Part shown: piece by piece, positions 1 through 9,117 of the stretch
How positions within the stretch are numbered: the first letter of the stretch is position 1
Layout: every line of letters begins with the position of its first letter
Source: CAYJDG01 sp964368875
GTDB taxonomy: Bacteria > Pseudomonadota > Alphaproteobacteria > Micavibrionales > Micavibrionaceae
Length of the DNA: 64,000 nucleotides
NCBI GenBank assembly: GCA_964368875.1
Contig: CAYJDG010000004.1
Coordinates: 1 to 64,000 of the forward strand
Direction of reading: 5' to 3'
Made by a program: the position numbers and the translations under genes
The notes under the pieces: model-generated
The model's input: only the letters and a program-made list of their open reading frames with translations
Databases searched by the model: none
Told to the model about the DNA's origin: nothing

Positions 1-1838
1 GCAATGGCATGCTGCAGTCGGAAAAAATCCGCCTGATCGGTGCCTTCAACCACGTCCATATTTTCTGTGACCCCGATCCTGATACGGATGCTTCCTTCAA
101 GGAACGCAGCCGCCTGTTCACCGAAGTGAAGGGCTGGGATCAGTATGACCAGAAAAAACTTTCCAAAGGCGGGCGCATCTATAACCGCTCCGATAAAACA
201 CTGCAGCTCACCCCTGAAATCCAGAAACGGTTTGATCTGACCAAGACTGCGGTCACGCCACAGGAACTGATTCAGGCGCTATTGAAAGCCCGCACCGATC
301 TTCTTTTCTTTGGAGGAATTGGCACTTACATCAAGGCAAAAGCGGAAATCCACGCCGAAGCTGGCGACCGCAGCAACGATGCGCTGCGCGTCGATGCACC
401 TGATATTCGCGCTAAGGTGATCGGCGAAGGAGCAAATCTCGGCATGACGCAACGCGCGCGGATTGAATATGCGCTCGATGGCGGCAAACTGAATACCGAC
501 TTCATCGATAACTCTGCCGGGGTCGATACCTCTGACCACGAGGTCAACATCAAGATCCTGCTCTCCGGGGCCAAGCTCGATACCAAGGCGCGGATGAAAC
601 TGCTTGCGGGTATGACCGACGATGTTGCCGGACTTGTGCTGCGTGACAACTATCAGCAAACACAGGCGCTTTCCCTGATGGAACTGCAGGCGCATGAAAC
701 GCTCGGCGATCACGCCGCCTTCATGACATCGCTTGAACGCGACGGGCAGCTTAACCGCAAAGTTGAGTTCCTGCCAGATGAGGAAGAAATCGCGCGGCGC
801 CTTAATCTGCACAAAGGTCTCACCCGTCCCGAGCTCAGCCTGATCCTCTGCTATGGCAAGATTGCCTATACGCGCGCGCTTCTGGCGAGCGATCTGCCGG
901 ATGATCCTGCGATGATCGACTGGGTTGTGCGCTATTTCCCGGACGACCTGCAAAAGAAATATCGCAAAGCGATTGAAACACACCGTCTGCGCCGTGAAAT
1001 CGTTGCGACCTCCATCTCGAACGCAATCATCAACCGCATGGGCCCGACCTTTATCCGTCTGACGATGGAAAAAACCGGAGCTGATGCGGCGACTGTCACC
1101 AATGCCTTTATGGCTGTGCGTGATACCTTCGGTCTGCGCGCTCTGTGGGACGCTGTCGAAGCGCAGGATAATAAGGTCGCGGCCATCGTCCAGCTCAAAG
1201 CGATGCGCAAAATCGCGCATCTCGCCGAACGCGAAACTCTGTGGTTCCTGACCCGCCTCGGGCGCCCGCCTGATCGTGAAAAAGACGGCGCGCTCTTCAA
1301 TGCCGGCATCGAAACCATCCGTAAGAATATCGCAGCGGTGCTTCCGCCTGATGCCCATGCGGAACTGGCCCAGCGCAATAAAGCCTGGCTTGGCGAACGT
1401 ATTCCCGCCGACCTCGCCGACCGCCTTGCCGTGCTGCCTATACTTGGTATGGGGACGGATATTGTTGCGACTGCAGAAAAAGCCAAAACCGGATTGCTCG
1501 AGACAGCGAAGATTTACTTCGCGCTTGGCGATGCGTTCAAGTTCGACTGGCTGCGGGCGCAGGCCTTACATCTGCAGGGCGACAACCAGTGGACCAGCGC
1601 CGCCATCGAAGGCCTGCTCGATCTTTTCTATATCACACAGTCATCACTCACCACGGCGGTTCTCAAACAATCTGGCAAGATGAAAGGCGACGGCGAAGAT
1701 ATCGTCGCTGCATGGATTGAGAAGAAATGCCCGCAGGCAGAGCCGGTGCGGCTGATGATCGAAACCCAGCGTCAGCGCGGCTCGCTTGATCTCGCCATGA
1801 TGACCGTGATTGAACAGAACCTTCGCAAACTGGTTTAG
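1..1838 (+). CDS. NAD-specific glutamate dehydrogenase (large type), C-terminal part, 5' end outside window
   Basis: Oxidative deamination of glutamate to 2-oxoglutarate and ammonium in the cytosol. The reading frame is open from the left edge (codons begin at base 3), so this is the last roughly 612 residues of a protein that normally has about 1,600. Visible family features are FGGIGTYIKA near residue 100, the VIGEGANLGMTQRARIEYA-type dinucleotide-binding stretch near residues 138-155, and DNSAGVDTSDHEVNIKI near residues 166-182, all typical of the catalytic core. The long helical C-terminal domain follows. The stop lies two bases before the next ATG, so the downstream hypothetical gene is probably co-transcribed. 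The missing N-terminal regulatory region cannot be judged. Family assignment is firm. Confidence 0.95.
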   Translation, partial: NGMLQSEKIRLIGAFNHVHIFCDPDPDTDASFKERSRLFTEVKGWDQYDQKKLSKGGRIYNRSDKTLQLTPEIQKRFDLTKTAVTPQELIQALLKARTDLLFFGGIGTYIKAKAEIHAEAGDRSNDALRVDAPDIRAKVIGEGANLGMTQRARIEYALDGGKLNTDFIDNSAGVDTSDHEVNIKILLSGAKLDTKARMKLLAGMTDDVAGLVLRDNYQQTQALSLMELQAHETLGDHAAFMTSLERDGQLNRKVEFLPDEEEIARRLNLHKGLTRPELSLILCYGKIAYTRALLASDLPDDPAMIDWVVRYFPDDLQKKYRKAIETHRLRREIVATSISNAIINRMGPTFIRLTMEKTGADAATVTNAFMAVRDTFGLRALWDAVEAQDNKVAAIVQLKAMRKIAHLAERETLWFLTRLGRPPDREKDGALFNAGIETIRKNIAAVLPPDAHAELAQRNKAWLGERIPADLADRLAVLPILGMGTDIVATAEKAKTGLLETAKIYFALGDAFKFDWLRAQALHLQGDNQWTSAAIEGLLDLFYITQSSLTTAVLKQSGKMKGDGEDIVAAWIEKKCPQAEPVRLMIETQRQRGSLDLAMMTVIEQNLRKLV

Positions 1839-1840
1839 CT

Positions 1841-2653
1841 ATGCAAACATCGATTATTCAACTGGTGGTCCTTACCACCTATGGCAATGCGTTTCTCAAA
1901 GGCATGTCCCTGCCTGAGAAATTTTTTCCCGGTAACTCGGCATTTGAATTTTGCAAGGCTGTGCGCTTCGTCGATCTGCAGGTTCACGGCGATCATTATC
2001 ATGAGCTGCCGTATGCTGATGAGCCCGCGGAATTCTTTAAACGCCTGAAAGACGAAGGCTATAAATCCCTGCGCATCCATTATGCCCCTGGCCAGAACGA
2101 GGACGTATCGGACCGCATGACAACCGGTTTCGTTGGCGGTGGCAGCCGCTGGCTGCTAGAGGCCCGCCACGACGCCTTCGCCGATTACTGGGAAGCGCGG
2201 TGGGACAATGGCGAGGAAGAGGATGGCAATATCTGGGACGTCGCCTATGGCCGGATCGTCAAAGGTCACGACAGCGCAACGCCCGCCCCCGGTGAGATGA
2301 CCAAGGTTAAACTCGATCTCATCGAAACTCTGGGACAGATTAAGACATTTGCCCAAGCCAACAACCTAGAAGATTTCGCCAAAAGTTTTGACGAGGCGTT
2401 GACGGTGCTGCGCTCCGAAACGCCGCTTAAAAATTCTTATTATGCCGATCTGGCCCCCGAAGGCACACTACCGCTGGAAGCTTTGCAGTTGCTGGCTGGG
2501 GCGCAGGCGGCGTGGGTGTTCGGCGGCATGGGCTCTTGGAACGATCTTGGCTTTATGGGCACAACCCAGCATGAATATGAAACGCTCTCGGACGAGCTTT
2601 ACTATCTGCTGCTTGCCGCTATCTCCGAAGCGGCCAACGCCAGCGCAGCCTAA
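1841..2653 (+). CDS. conserved-looking hypothetical protein, 270 aa
   Basis: I do not recognise a family. The ATG lies two bases after the glutamate dehydrogenase stop, which suggests translational coupling and one transcript. The product is acidic and soluble with no signal peptide or membrane segment. It is rich in Trp and Tyr, with a central acidic stretch (residues about 120-135, several Glu/Asp around Trp) and a C-terminal helix ending in an Ala/Ser run. Its stop overlaps the stop of ubiA on the other strand by three bases. Codon use resembles the neighbours, so it is native rather than a stray frame. A role linked to glutamate catabolism is only suggested by position. Confidence 0.75.
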   Translation: MQTSIIQLVVLTTYGNAFLKGMSLPEKFFPGNSAFEFCKAVRFVDLQVHGDHYHELPYADEPAEFFKRLKDEGYKSLRIHYAPGQNEDVSDRMTTGFVGGGSRWLLEARHDAFADYWEARWDNGEEEDGNIWDVAYGRIVKGHDSATPAPGEMTKVKLDLIETLGQIKTFAQANNLEDFAKSFDEALTVLRSETPLKNSYYADLAPEGTLPLEALQLLAGAQAAWVFGGMGSWNDLGFMGTTQHEYETLSDELYYLLLAAISEAANASAA

Positions 2654-3648
2654 AATTTTAGAAAACTGAAATCGATTTGCGGCGCGGGCAAAAAGCCCAG
2701 CGCGAACGCTGCCAGCAAAATCAAACCGAAATTGCGGTTTGAGCGGAATGCGCGCAGGCAGCTTGCCGGATGATCCGGAGCCCAGCGGGCGATCTGCCAC
2801 ATCAGATGAAAACTCGCTGCTGCCCAGAGAACGTAAAACGGCCAGTTAACGTCGAGCATAAATCCGGTGCCGTAAAACAAAAGGGCTGCGCCGAGATAAA
2901 ATCCGAAGATCCAGTAAGGCGATTTGTCCCCGAATTTCAGCGCCGTCGAACGCACGCCGACAATCGCATCATCGGTTTTATCCTGATGCGCATAGATCGT
3001 GTCATAACCGAGCGTCCAGAGAATGCCGCCCGCATAGAGCAGATAAGCTGGCCCTTCGACTTCCCCGGCAATCGCCGCCCAGCCCATCAGCGCGCCAATA
3101 TTGAAGGTCAGGCCGAGCACGGCCTGCGGATACCATGTGATGCGCTTGGCCAGCGGATAGGTCACGACCAGAACCATCACGGCGCAGCCGATAAAGATCG
3201 CCGACCATGGCAATTGCACGAGAATAATCAAGCCGAGCCAGAGCAGCAGGATGAGAAAGAAGATCGCCTGTGCGGGCTTGATGTCGCCTGCGGCGAGCGG
3301 ACGGCTGCGGGTGCGCTCGACCATGCGGTCATACTTGATGTCCCACAGGTCGTTGATGACGCAGCCAGCGCCGCGCATGATGATCGCGCCGAACCCGAAC
3401 AAGGCGAAGATATAAATTTCATACCAGCCGAAATTACCGAACCCCGATCCTGCCGCCATGATTGCCCACCAGCCAGGCAACAACAGCAGCCATGTGCCGA
3501 TCGGACGGTCGAGGCGCATCAGATAGGCATAAGGGCGCAACCAGACAGGAAGACGCTCTTCAATCCAGCCGAGGCGCACGATGTCCGTGAAATCCTGTGT
3601 CGGAAGAGGTTGGGCGTCGGCGTCTTCTATGATATTTATGTCAGTCAT
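2650..3648 (-). CDS. ubiA: 4-hydroxybenzoate polyprenyltransferase
   Basis: Inner-membrane prenyltransferase that attaches the polyprenyl tail to 4-hydroxybenzoate, the second step of ubiquinone synthesis. The first aspartate-rich motif is NDLWDIKYDRMVERTRSRPL (near residues 98-117) and the second is YDTIYAHQDKTDDA (near residues 215-228); together they bind the Mg-diphosphate of the prenyl donor. About eight hydrophobic helices surround them. The length of 332 residues is slightly above the usual 290 because of an N-terminal soluble extension of about 35 residues. The ATG shares a CATG tetranucleotide with the probable start of the divergent rsmE gene, so its promoter must lie inside rsmE coding sequence. 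Ubiquinone supply fits a strongly aerobic lifestyle with the nearby aa3 oxidase. Confidence 0.95.
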   Translation of the reverse strand: MTDINIIEDADAQPLPTQDFTDIVRLGWIEERLPVWLRPYAYLMRLDRPIGTWLLLLPGWWAIMAAGSGFGNFGWYEIYIFALFGFGAIIMRGAGCVINDLWDIKYDRMVERTRSRPLAAGDIKPAQAIFFLILLLWLGLIILVQLPWSAIFIGCAVMVLVVTYPLAKRITWYPQAVLGLTFNIGALMGWAAIAGEVEGPAYLLYAGGILWTLGYDTIYAHQDKTDDAIVGVRSTALKFGDKSPYWIFGFYLGAALLFYGTGFMLDVNWPFYVLWAAASFHLMWQIARWAPDHPASCLRAFRSNRNFGLILLAAFALGFLPAPQIDFSFLKF

Positions 3649-4384
3649 GCAGTCCCATGCCTATGATTTCCGTCTGCCGCGTCTCTTTCTCGATCACCCC
3701 TTAAGTGCAGGGGCCGAATTGCCGTTGAGCGTGGAGCAGGTTCACTATCTCAAAACGGTTATGCGCCGTCCAGATGGCACAGTTTTGCGCCTGTTCAATG
3801 GCCGCGAGGGCGAATGGGACGGGCGGCTCGCCTTCAGCGGCAAGAAAGACGGCCACATCATCATCGGCAAACAGATTCGCCCGGCCATGGTGCGCGCCCT
3901 GCGCCTCCATTTGGTTTTTGCTCTCATCAAAAAAGACCGCATGGACTTTATGATTGAAAAGGCGGTCGAACTTGGTGTGACCGACCTTCACCCGGTTTTG
4001 ACCCAAAACACGGTGATCCGGGACCTCAACACGGTGCGCATGGAAAAACAGGCGCTGGAGGCTGCCGAGCAATGCGAACGGCTTGATCTTCCGGTGTTGC
4101 ATCCGTTGCTTACCTTGAAAGAATTTCTGAACTCATGGCCTAAAACCGTTCCCCTGCTGGCAGCGCTGGAGCGCGAAGACGCGGCCCTGATCGGCAGCGC
4201 GGGAGCCACGGCGGCAACGACCGGATTGCTGATTGGGCCTGAGGGCGGGTTCAGCGAAGATGAACGCGCGCTCCTAATGACGCATGACGGCGTGCACGCC
4301 GTAACTCTTGGTGATCAGATCCTGCGCTCCGAAACCGCTGCCTTATTTGGCTTGAGCGTTTTATCTGCCAATTTTACGAAATAA
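3647..4384 (+). CDS. rsmE: 16S rRNA (uracil1498-N3)-methyltransferase
   Basis: SPOUT-class enzyme that methylates N3 of U1498 in 16S rRNA using S-adenosylmethionine. The C-terminal knot is clear: LIGPEGGFSEDE near residues 193-204 and LGDQILRSETAALFGLSVL at the end, the SAM-binding trefoil knot. The N-terminal part is the PUA-like RNA-binding domain (FRLPRLFLDHPL). The open frame runs upstream to 3581, but those residues lie over ubiA and look non-native. ATG at 3647 or 3638 is more likely, giving 245-248 residues, as usual for the family. Neither start has a convincing ribosome-binding site. The 3' end overlaps the MAPEG gene on the other strand by 11 bases. Confidence 0.93.
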   Translation: MQSHAYDFRLPRLFLDHPLSAGAELPLSVEQVHYLKTVMRRPDGTVLRLFNGREGEWDGRLAFSGKKDGHIIIGKQIRPAMVRALRLHLVFALIKKDRMDFMIEKAVELGVTDLHPVLTQNTVIRDLNTVRMEKQALEAAEQCERLDLPVLHPLLTLKEFLNSWPKTVPLLAALEREDAALIGSAGATAATTGLLIGPEGGFSEDERALLMTHDGVHAVTLGDQILRSETAALFGLSVLSANFTK

Positions 4385-4754
4385 ACTGGACGATCAAGGT
4401 TATGCCGCCGATCACCAGCAAGGCATTGGTCATAACTGTTCCAAACGTGCGCCCGAATGATACCGTTGGGCTGCTCCGTAAGCCAAACGCATGAAGACAG
4501 CGACTTAAAATAATACTTATGCCAAATACATGCAGCGCGAGTTCGGGGGTGCCGTTTGTCTCCAATAGGAACAGCAGTATCAAAAGCACAGGCACAGTTT
4601 CGATGAAATTGCCGTGAATACGAATGTTCTGCTCGAGTTCCTTGATTCCGCCATCGCCGAGCCCGACCTTGAACTTCCAGCGGCAGCGAACGATCCGCAA
4701 AATCAATACAACCAGAATCATGGCCAGAAGGCCTGCATAAAACCCAGTAATCAT
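4374..4754 (-). CDS. MAPEG family inner-membrane protein
   Basis: A 126-residue protein with four hydrophobic segments (about residues 3-22, 52-66, 72-86 and 103-125). The family pattern is present: a basic stretch RCRWKFKVGLGDGG, then IRIHGNFIETVPVLLILL, then the segment with HVFGISIILSRCLHAFGL. MAPEG proteins are membrane-bound glutathione- or eicosanoid-related enzymes; bacterial members mostly have no known substrate. It is transcribed against rsmE and divergently from coxB, with about 190 bp between it and coxB. It could be a detoxification enzyme, but nothing in the sequence fixes the substrate. Confidence 0.85.
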   Translation of the reverse strand: MITGFYAGLLAMILVVLILRIVRCRWKFKVGLGDGGIKELEQNIRIHGNFIETVPVLLILLFLLETNGTPELALHVFGISIILSRCLHAFGLRSSPTVSFGRTFGTVMTNALLVIGGITLIVQFIS

Positions 4755-4945
4755 CCTTGCCTCCCGGCATTTTGTGCTGGCGGAAGTTTACCTGAAAAGC
4801 GGCCGGCTGAGGAGCCTGTAAAAACCTCTCGCGCAACGCTGCACGGGGTAGACTTTCCTTTAATTACAAGCTATTTAACTCCCAGACTGCAGCCCGCAGA
4901 CCGGACTGACATCTGTAATCATTTCAGACGAATAAGCGCACGCCG

Positions 4946-5863
4946 ATGACCCGCACCCTTCTCAGACTTTGTTCCCTCCCGTTTTCATTCGTGATCGCAA
5001 CATTAGCAACACCTGCTTTTGCCGATTACCCTCGCCCGAAAGAGATTACTCTGCAGGAGCCAGTCACCCCGGTGATGCGGGAAATCGTGCACTTCCACGA
5101 TATGATCCTGATGCCGGTTATCACGGCGATTGTCATTTTCGTGATGGCTCTGCTGCTCTATGTGATGGTTAAATTCAACGCCAAGAGCAACCCGGTTCCA
5201 TCTAAGACCACGCACAACGTGCCGATTGAAATCATCTGGACGGTCGTCCCGGTCATTATCCTTGTCCTGATTGCCATTCCATCCTTCCGCCTGCTCTTCC
5301 TTGGTGCCGTGCATCCGCAGACGGAACTGACGCTGAAGGCCACTGGTAACCAATGGTATTGGACCTATGAATACCCCGATAATGGCGGCGTTTCTTTCTC
5401 GTCTTACATGGTCAAAAAAGACGACCTCAAAGACGATCAGAAACAACTGCTCTCAACCGATGAAGCTGTTGTGCTGCCGGTCGATACCAATATCCTCATT
5501 CAAGTCACAGCCTCCGATGTCTTGCACGCCTTCGCGGTTCCGGCTTTTGGGATCAAGACCGACGCCGTTCCGGGCCGCCTGAATGAAACATGGGTCAAAA
5601 TCGAAAAAGAAGGCGTCTATTACGGCCAATGTTCCGAGCTTTGCGGCAAGGACCATGGCTTCATGCCGATTGAAGTCCGCGCCGTCAGCAAGGAAGACTT
5701 TAATAAATGGATCGTTGCCAAGGGCGGCGCCGTAAAATCTGCCGCTGTAACCGACCCAGCAACCCCTGCCGTTGCTGAAGCCGCTGCCGCGCCTGCTCCT
5801 GCGGTCGCCGAAGATGCAGCGACGTTGCCTGCGCCTGAACCCGAAGATAAAAAAGCTCACTAA
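4946..5863 (+). CDS. coxB: cytochrome c oxidase subunit II
   Basis: Carries the CuA centre that takes electrons from cytochrome c into the aa3 oxidase. A signal peptide ends at about residue 26 (ATPAFA-DYP). Two membrane helices follow at about residues 50-75 and 95-120, then the periplasmic cupredoxin domain. The CuA motif GQCSELCGKDHGFMPIEV lies near residues 227-244 with both Cys, the His and the Met. The acidic and aromatic patch NQWYWTYEYP near residue 136 is the usual electron-entry region. After the domain there is an unusual Ala/Pro-rich tail of about 45 residues, longer than in most homologues. It precedes coxA by 15 bases with a good AAGGA ribosome-binding site between them. Confidence 0.97.
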   Translation: MTRTLLRLCSLPFSFVIATLATPAFADYPRPKEITLQEPVTPVMREIVHFHDMILMPVITAIVIFVMALLLYVMVKFNAKSNPVPSKTTHNVPIEIIWTVVPVIILVLIAIPSFRLLFLGAVHPQTELTLKATGNQWYWTYEYPDNGGVSFSSYMVKKDDLKDDQKQLLSTDEAVVLPVDTNILIQVTASDVLHAFAVPAFGIKTDAVPGRLNETWVKIEKEGVYYGQCSELCGKDHGFMPIEVRAVSKEDFNKWIVAKGGAVKSAAVTDPATPAVAEAAAAPAPAVAEDAATLPAPEPEDKKAH

Positions 5864-5878
5864 ACAAGGACTACCTCC

Positions 5879-7504
5879 ATGACTGCACTCGCTCATTCCG
5901 CCGATCACGCCGCCGACCATGGCCATGATGATCACGATCACAAACCCGGTTTCTTTACGCGCTGGTTCTGTTCCAGCAACCATAAGGATATCGGCACGCT
6001 CTATATCATCTTCTCGATCCTCGCCGGGATTATCGGCGGTGCGTTTTCGGTGATGATGCGGATGGAGCTGGATGCGCCCGGCCTGCAATTCCTGACCGAA
6101 GAAGGCAAAGACATGTGGAACGTCTGGATCACGGCCCACGGCCTGATCATGGTGTTCTTCGTGGTTATGCCGGGCCTGATCGGAGGCTTCGGCAACTGGT
6201 TTATTCCGCTCATGATCGGCGCGCCGGATATGGCGTTCCCGCGCCTAAACAACGTTTCATTCTGGCTGCTCGTCCCAGCCTTCCTGCTGTTGCTCGGCTC
6301 AGCCTTCGTCGGCGCGGGCGCTGGCACTGGCTGGACGATCTATCCGCCGCTTTCCTCCACGCTCGGGCATCCGGGGGCATCCGTCGATATGGCGATATTT
6401 GCCCTCCATCTGGCCGGGGCGTCCTCTATTCTCGGCGCTGCCAACTTCATCACCACCATCTTCAACATGCGCGCTCCGGGCATGACCCTGCACAAGATGC
6501 CGCTGTTTATCTGGGGTATGCTGATCACCGCGTTCCTGCTGGTCTTGGCCGTTCCAGTCCTTGGTGGCGCGATCACCATGTTGCTGACCGACCGTAACTT
6601 CGGCACCGGGTTCTTTATTCCGGACAAGGGCGGCGACCCGATCCTGTTCCAGCACCTGTTCTGGTTCTTCGGTCACCCTGAAGTGTACATCATGATTTTG
6701 CCGGCCTTCGGCATCATCAGCCAGATCGTTTCGACCTTCTCGAAAAAGCCGGTTTTCGGTTATCTCGGCATGGCCTACGCGATGGTCTCCATCGGCTTCG
6801 TCGGCTTTATCGTCTGGGCGCACCATATGTACACGACCGGGATTTCAGTCGATACGCGCGCCTACTTTACCGCGGCCACCCTCGTCATTGCCGTACCAAC
6901 CGGCGTCAAGATCTTCTCGTGGATCGCGACGATGTGGGGCGGCTCGATTGAGTTCAAAACACCGATGCTCTGGGCTATCGGCTTCATCTTCCTGTTTACG
7001 GTCGGTGGTGTGACGGGTGTCGTTCTCGCCAACGCCGGGATGGATGTCGCTTTGCACGATACCTACTATGTCGTGGCGCACTTCCACTACGTGCTGAGCC
7101 TTGGTGCTGTCTTCGCCCTGTTCGCCGGGTTCTATTACTGGATCGGCAAGATGTCTGGCCGCCAGTATCCGGAATGGGCTGGCAAACTGCACTTCTTCGT
7201 CACCTTTATCGGCGTCAACCTGATCTTCTTCCCGCAGCACTTCCTCGGGCTGTCAGGTATGCCGCGCCGGATCCCGGACTACAACCCGGCCTTTGAATAC
7301 TGGAACCATATCTCGTCGATGGGGGCTTATATCTCCTTCGGTGCGTCGGTGTTCTTTGTCTTCATCGCGATCTACACGATCTTCTTCGGCAAGAAGGTCA
7401 GCGGCAACTACTGGAACGTGCAGCCGAATGTCATGACGCTGGAATGGACGGTATCCTCCCCACCGCCGTTCCACCAGTTCAGCATCCAGCCAAAAGTGAA
7501 TTAA
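5879..7504 (+). CDS. coxA: cytochrome c oxidase subunit I
   Basis: Catalytic subunit of the aa3-type haem-copper oxidase, reducing O2 to water and pumping protons. Visible ligands and motifs are HPEVYIMILP (CuB His and the cross-linked Tyr), WAHHMYTTG (CuB His pair) and HDTYYVVAHFHYVLS (haem a3 and a ligands). GNWFIPLMIGAPDMAFPRLNN is the proton-channel region with the Asn/Asp pattern of the D channel. At 541 residues and 12 helices it has normal length. The N-terminus is His/Asp-rich (residues 5-23), as in many alphaproteobacterial members. A strong terminator follows within 10 bases, so coxB-coxA forms its own unit apart from the assembly genes downstream. Confidence 0.98.
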   Translation: MTALAHSADHAADHGHDDHDHKPGFFTRWFCSSNHKDIGTLYIIFSILAGIIGGAFSVMMRMELDAPGLQFLTEEGKDMWNVWITAHGLIMVFFVVMPGLIGGFGNWFIPLMIGAPDMAFPRLNNVSFWLLVPAFLLLLGSAFVGAGAGTGWTIYPPLSSTLGHPGASVDMAIFALHLAGASSILGAANFITTIFNMRAPGMTLHKMPLFIWGMLITAFLLVLAVPVLGGAITMLLTDRNFGTGFFIPDKGGDPILFQHLFWFFGHPEVYIMILPAFGIISQIVSTFSKKPVFGYLGMAYAMVSIGFVGFIVWAHHMYTTGISVDTRAYFTAATLVIAVPTGVKIFSWIATMWGGSIEFKTPMLWAIGFIFLFTVGGVTGVVLANAGMDVALHDTYYVVAHFHYVLSLGAVFALFAGFYYWIGKMSGRQYPEWAGKLHFFVTFIGVNLIFFPQHFLGLSGMPRRIPDYNPAFEYWNHISSMGAYISFGASVFFVFIAIYTIFFGKKVSGNYWNVQPNVMTLEWTVSSPPPFHQFSIQPKVN

Positions 7505-7510
7505 ACAAAA

Positions 7511-7534
7511 CCCCCGCCCCAAGCGGGGGTTTTT
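7511..7534 (+). terminator. rho-independent terminator after coxBA
   Basis: Arms CCCCCGC and GCGGGGG enclose a short loop, followed by TTTTTAT. It starts seven bases after the coxA stop and separates coxBA from ilvA. Confidence 0.92.
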
Positions 7535-7581
7535 ATATCGGCCTTGCCCTTGCGCATAAAACCTGCTTTTTTCAACGCATC

Positions 7582-9117
7582 ATGAATGCGACCTTACGAG
7601 AACAACTTTTCGAAGAAATCCTGCGTGCCCGCACGCGGGTGTACCGTGTCGGCCAACCGACTCCTTTGCAGGAAATCCGCATTCCCGAGATTGATGCAAC
7701 CATTTACATCAAGCGCGAAGACCTTTCGCCGATCAACGCCTATAAATGGCGCGGGGCTTATAACTGCACCGCCGTCCTGAACGAAATGCGCGGCGTGAAA
7801 ACCGTCGTTGCGGCCTCTGCAGGCAACCACGCGCAGGGTGTCGCGCTCGCCGCCCGCCTGCTCGGGCTGCAGGCCAAAATCTTCATGCCGCTTCCGACAC
7901 CGCTGATGAAACAAAAGGCGGTCAAGCTGCACGGTCAGGACAATGTCGAGATTATTCTCGTTGGCGATACCTACGATCAAGCGTCCGATGCCGCCAAAAA
8001 ATACACCGAAGAAAATAACTTCGCCTATGTTCACCCTTTCGATGACCTCTATACCATCGCCGGACAGGCGACGATTGCGGATGAGCTGGTACTCTCCGGC
8101 GAAGGTCCGTTCGATTATGCCTTCGTTCAGATCGGCGGCGGCGGCATGGCGGCTGGCGTTGCCACCTGGCTGAAAGCCCACCATCCGCAAACTAAAATCC
8201 TTGGCGTCGAAGGCATCGGTCAGGCGAGTATGGCGGCCTCTTTTGCGGCGGGCGAACCCGTTACGCTTGAGAGCGTCGATACCTTCTGCGACGGCACAGC
8301 CGTCAAACGCCCCGGCGAAATCACCTTTAAAATCTGTAAAGAGGCGCTTGATGACATCATCACCGTCTCAAATGAAGAAGTCTGCGCCGCGATCCAGCAG
8401 CTATGGGAAGCACGCCGCGTGATCCCTGAGCCATCCGGCGCGATGGGCCTTGCCGGACTTGTCCAGTTCGCTCTCGCCAATCCGGCACTGGTGAAGGGCA
8501 AGAAACTTCTGGCCATCCTGTGCGGAGCCAATATGGATTTCGGCAAACTCGCGCTGATCTCCAGCCAGTCGGCTGTGGGGGCGCACCGTCGCAAATACCT
8601 GCGCTTCCATCTGAACGAAGAGCGCGGCAGCCTGCTCGGCCTGCTCGATCATGTCTTCTCCGATGTGAACGTTTCGGAATTTCAGTATGGCAAAATCAGC
8701 CAGACAGATGGCTATCCGGTCATCGCTTTCGAAGCCAGCCCAGAGAAAATGGAGCTGCTCGATCAGGAGCTGAAAAAGAAAGGTATTCCTTATCAGGATG
8801 TCACGGGCGATCCGGATGTGCGTTACCGCATCATCAATTACAACGCCGCTTTGTTCAAACGTCCGGTGGTTATGCATGTACATTTCCCCGAGCGACGCGG
8901 GGCCTTGCGCGAATTCATGCGCCGCATCTCAGGCATCAGCAATCTTTGCTATTTCAACTATGCGTATTCCGGGGAATCGATTGGCCGCGCGCTGATGGGC
9001 TTTGAATTCGAAACCGATGAAAACCGGGAAAAATTCTTTGAACTGATCAAGGACACGCCGGTTGATTGCAAGGCCGTGCCGCCCGAGTCTGCCGCGCGCA
9101 TTCTGGCCACTGGCTGA
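7582..9117 (+). CDS. ilvA: threonine ammonia-lyase, biosynthetic type
   Basis: PLP enzyme converting threonine to 2-oxobutyrate, the first committed step of isoleucine synthesis. The Schiff-base lysine is Lys55 in NAYKWRGAYN. SAGNHAQGVA near residues 80-89 binds the substrate carboxylate, and GGGGMAAGV near residue 185 is the phosphate-binding glycine loop. The C-terminal part from about residue 335 holds two ACT-like regulatory modules, so feedback inhibition by isoleucine is expected. At 511 residues it matches the two-module biosynthetic form. The frame extends back into coxA, but the ATG at 7582 after the terminator gives the normal N-terminus. Its location inside the oxidase gene cluster is unusual. 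Confidence 0.95.
   Translation: MNATLREQLFEEILRARTRVYRVGQPTPLQEIRIPEIDATIYIKREDLSPINAYKWRGAYNCTAVLNEMRGVKTVVAASAGNHAQGVALAARLLGLQAKIFMPLPTPLMKQKAVKLHGQDNVEIILVGDTYDQASDAAKKYTEENNFAYVHPFDDLYTIAGQATIADELVLSGEGPFDYAFVQIGGGGMAAGVATWLKAHHPQTKILGVEGIGQASMAASFAAGEPVTLESVDTFCDGTAVKRPGEITFKICKEALDDIITVSNEEVCAAIQQLWEARRVIPEPSGAMGLAGLVQFALANPALVKGKKLLAILCGANMDFGKLALISSQSAVGAHRRKYLRFHLNEERGSLLGLLDHVFSDVNVSEFQYGKISQTDGYPVIAFEASPEKMELLDQELKKKGIPYQDVTGDPDVRYRIINYNAALFKRPVVMHVHFPERRGALREFMRRISGISNLCYFNYAYSGESIGRALMGFEFETDENREKFFELIKDTPVDCKAVPPESAARILATG

Noticed and set aside
2770..3666. 298-codon open frame opposite ubiA
   Set aside because: Antisense shadow with very high Arg/Gln/Glu content; ubiA motifs and hydrophobic helices are clear on the other strand.
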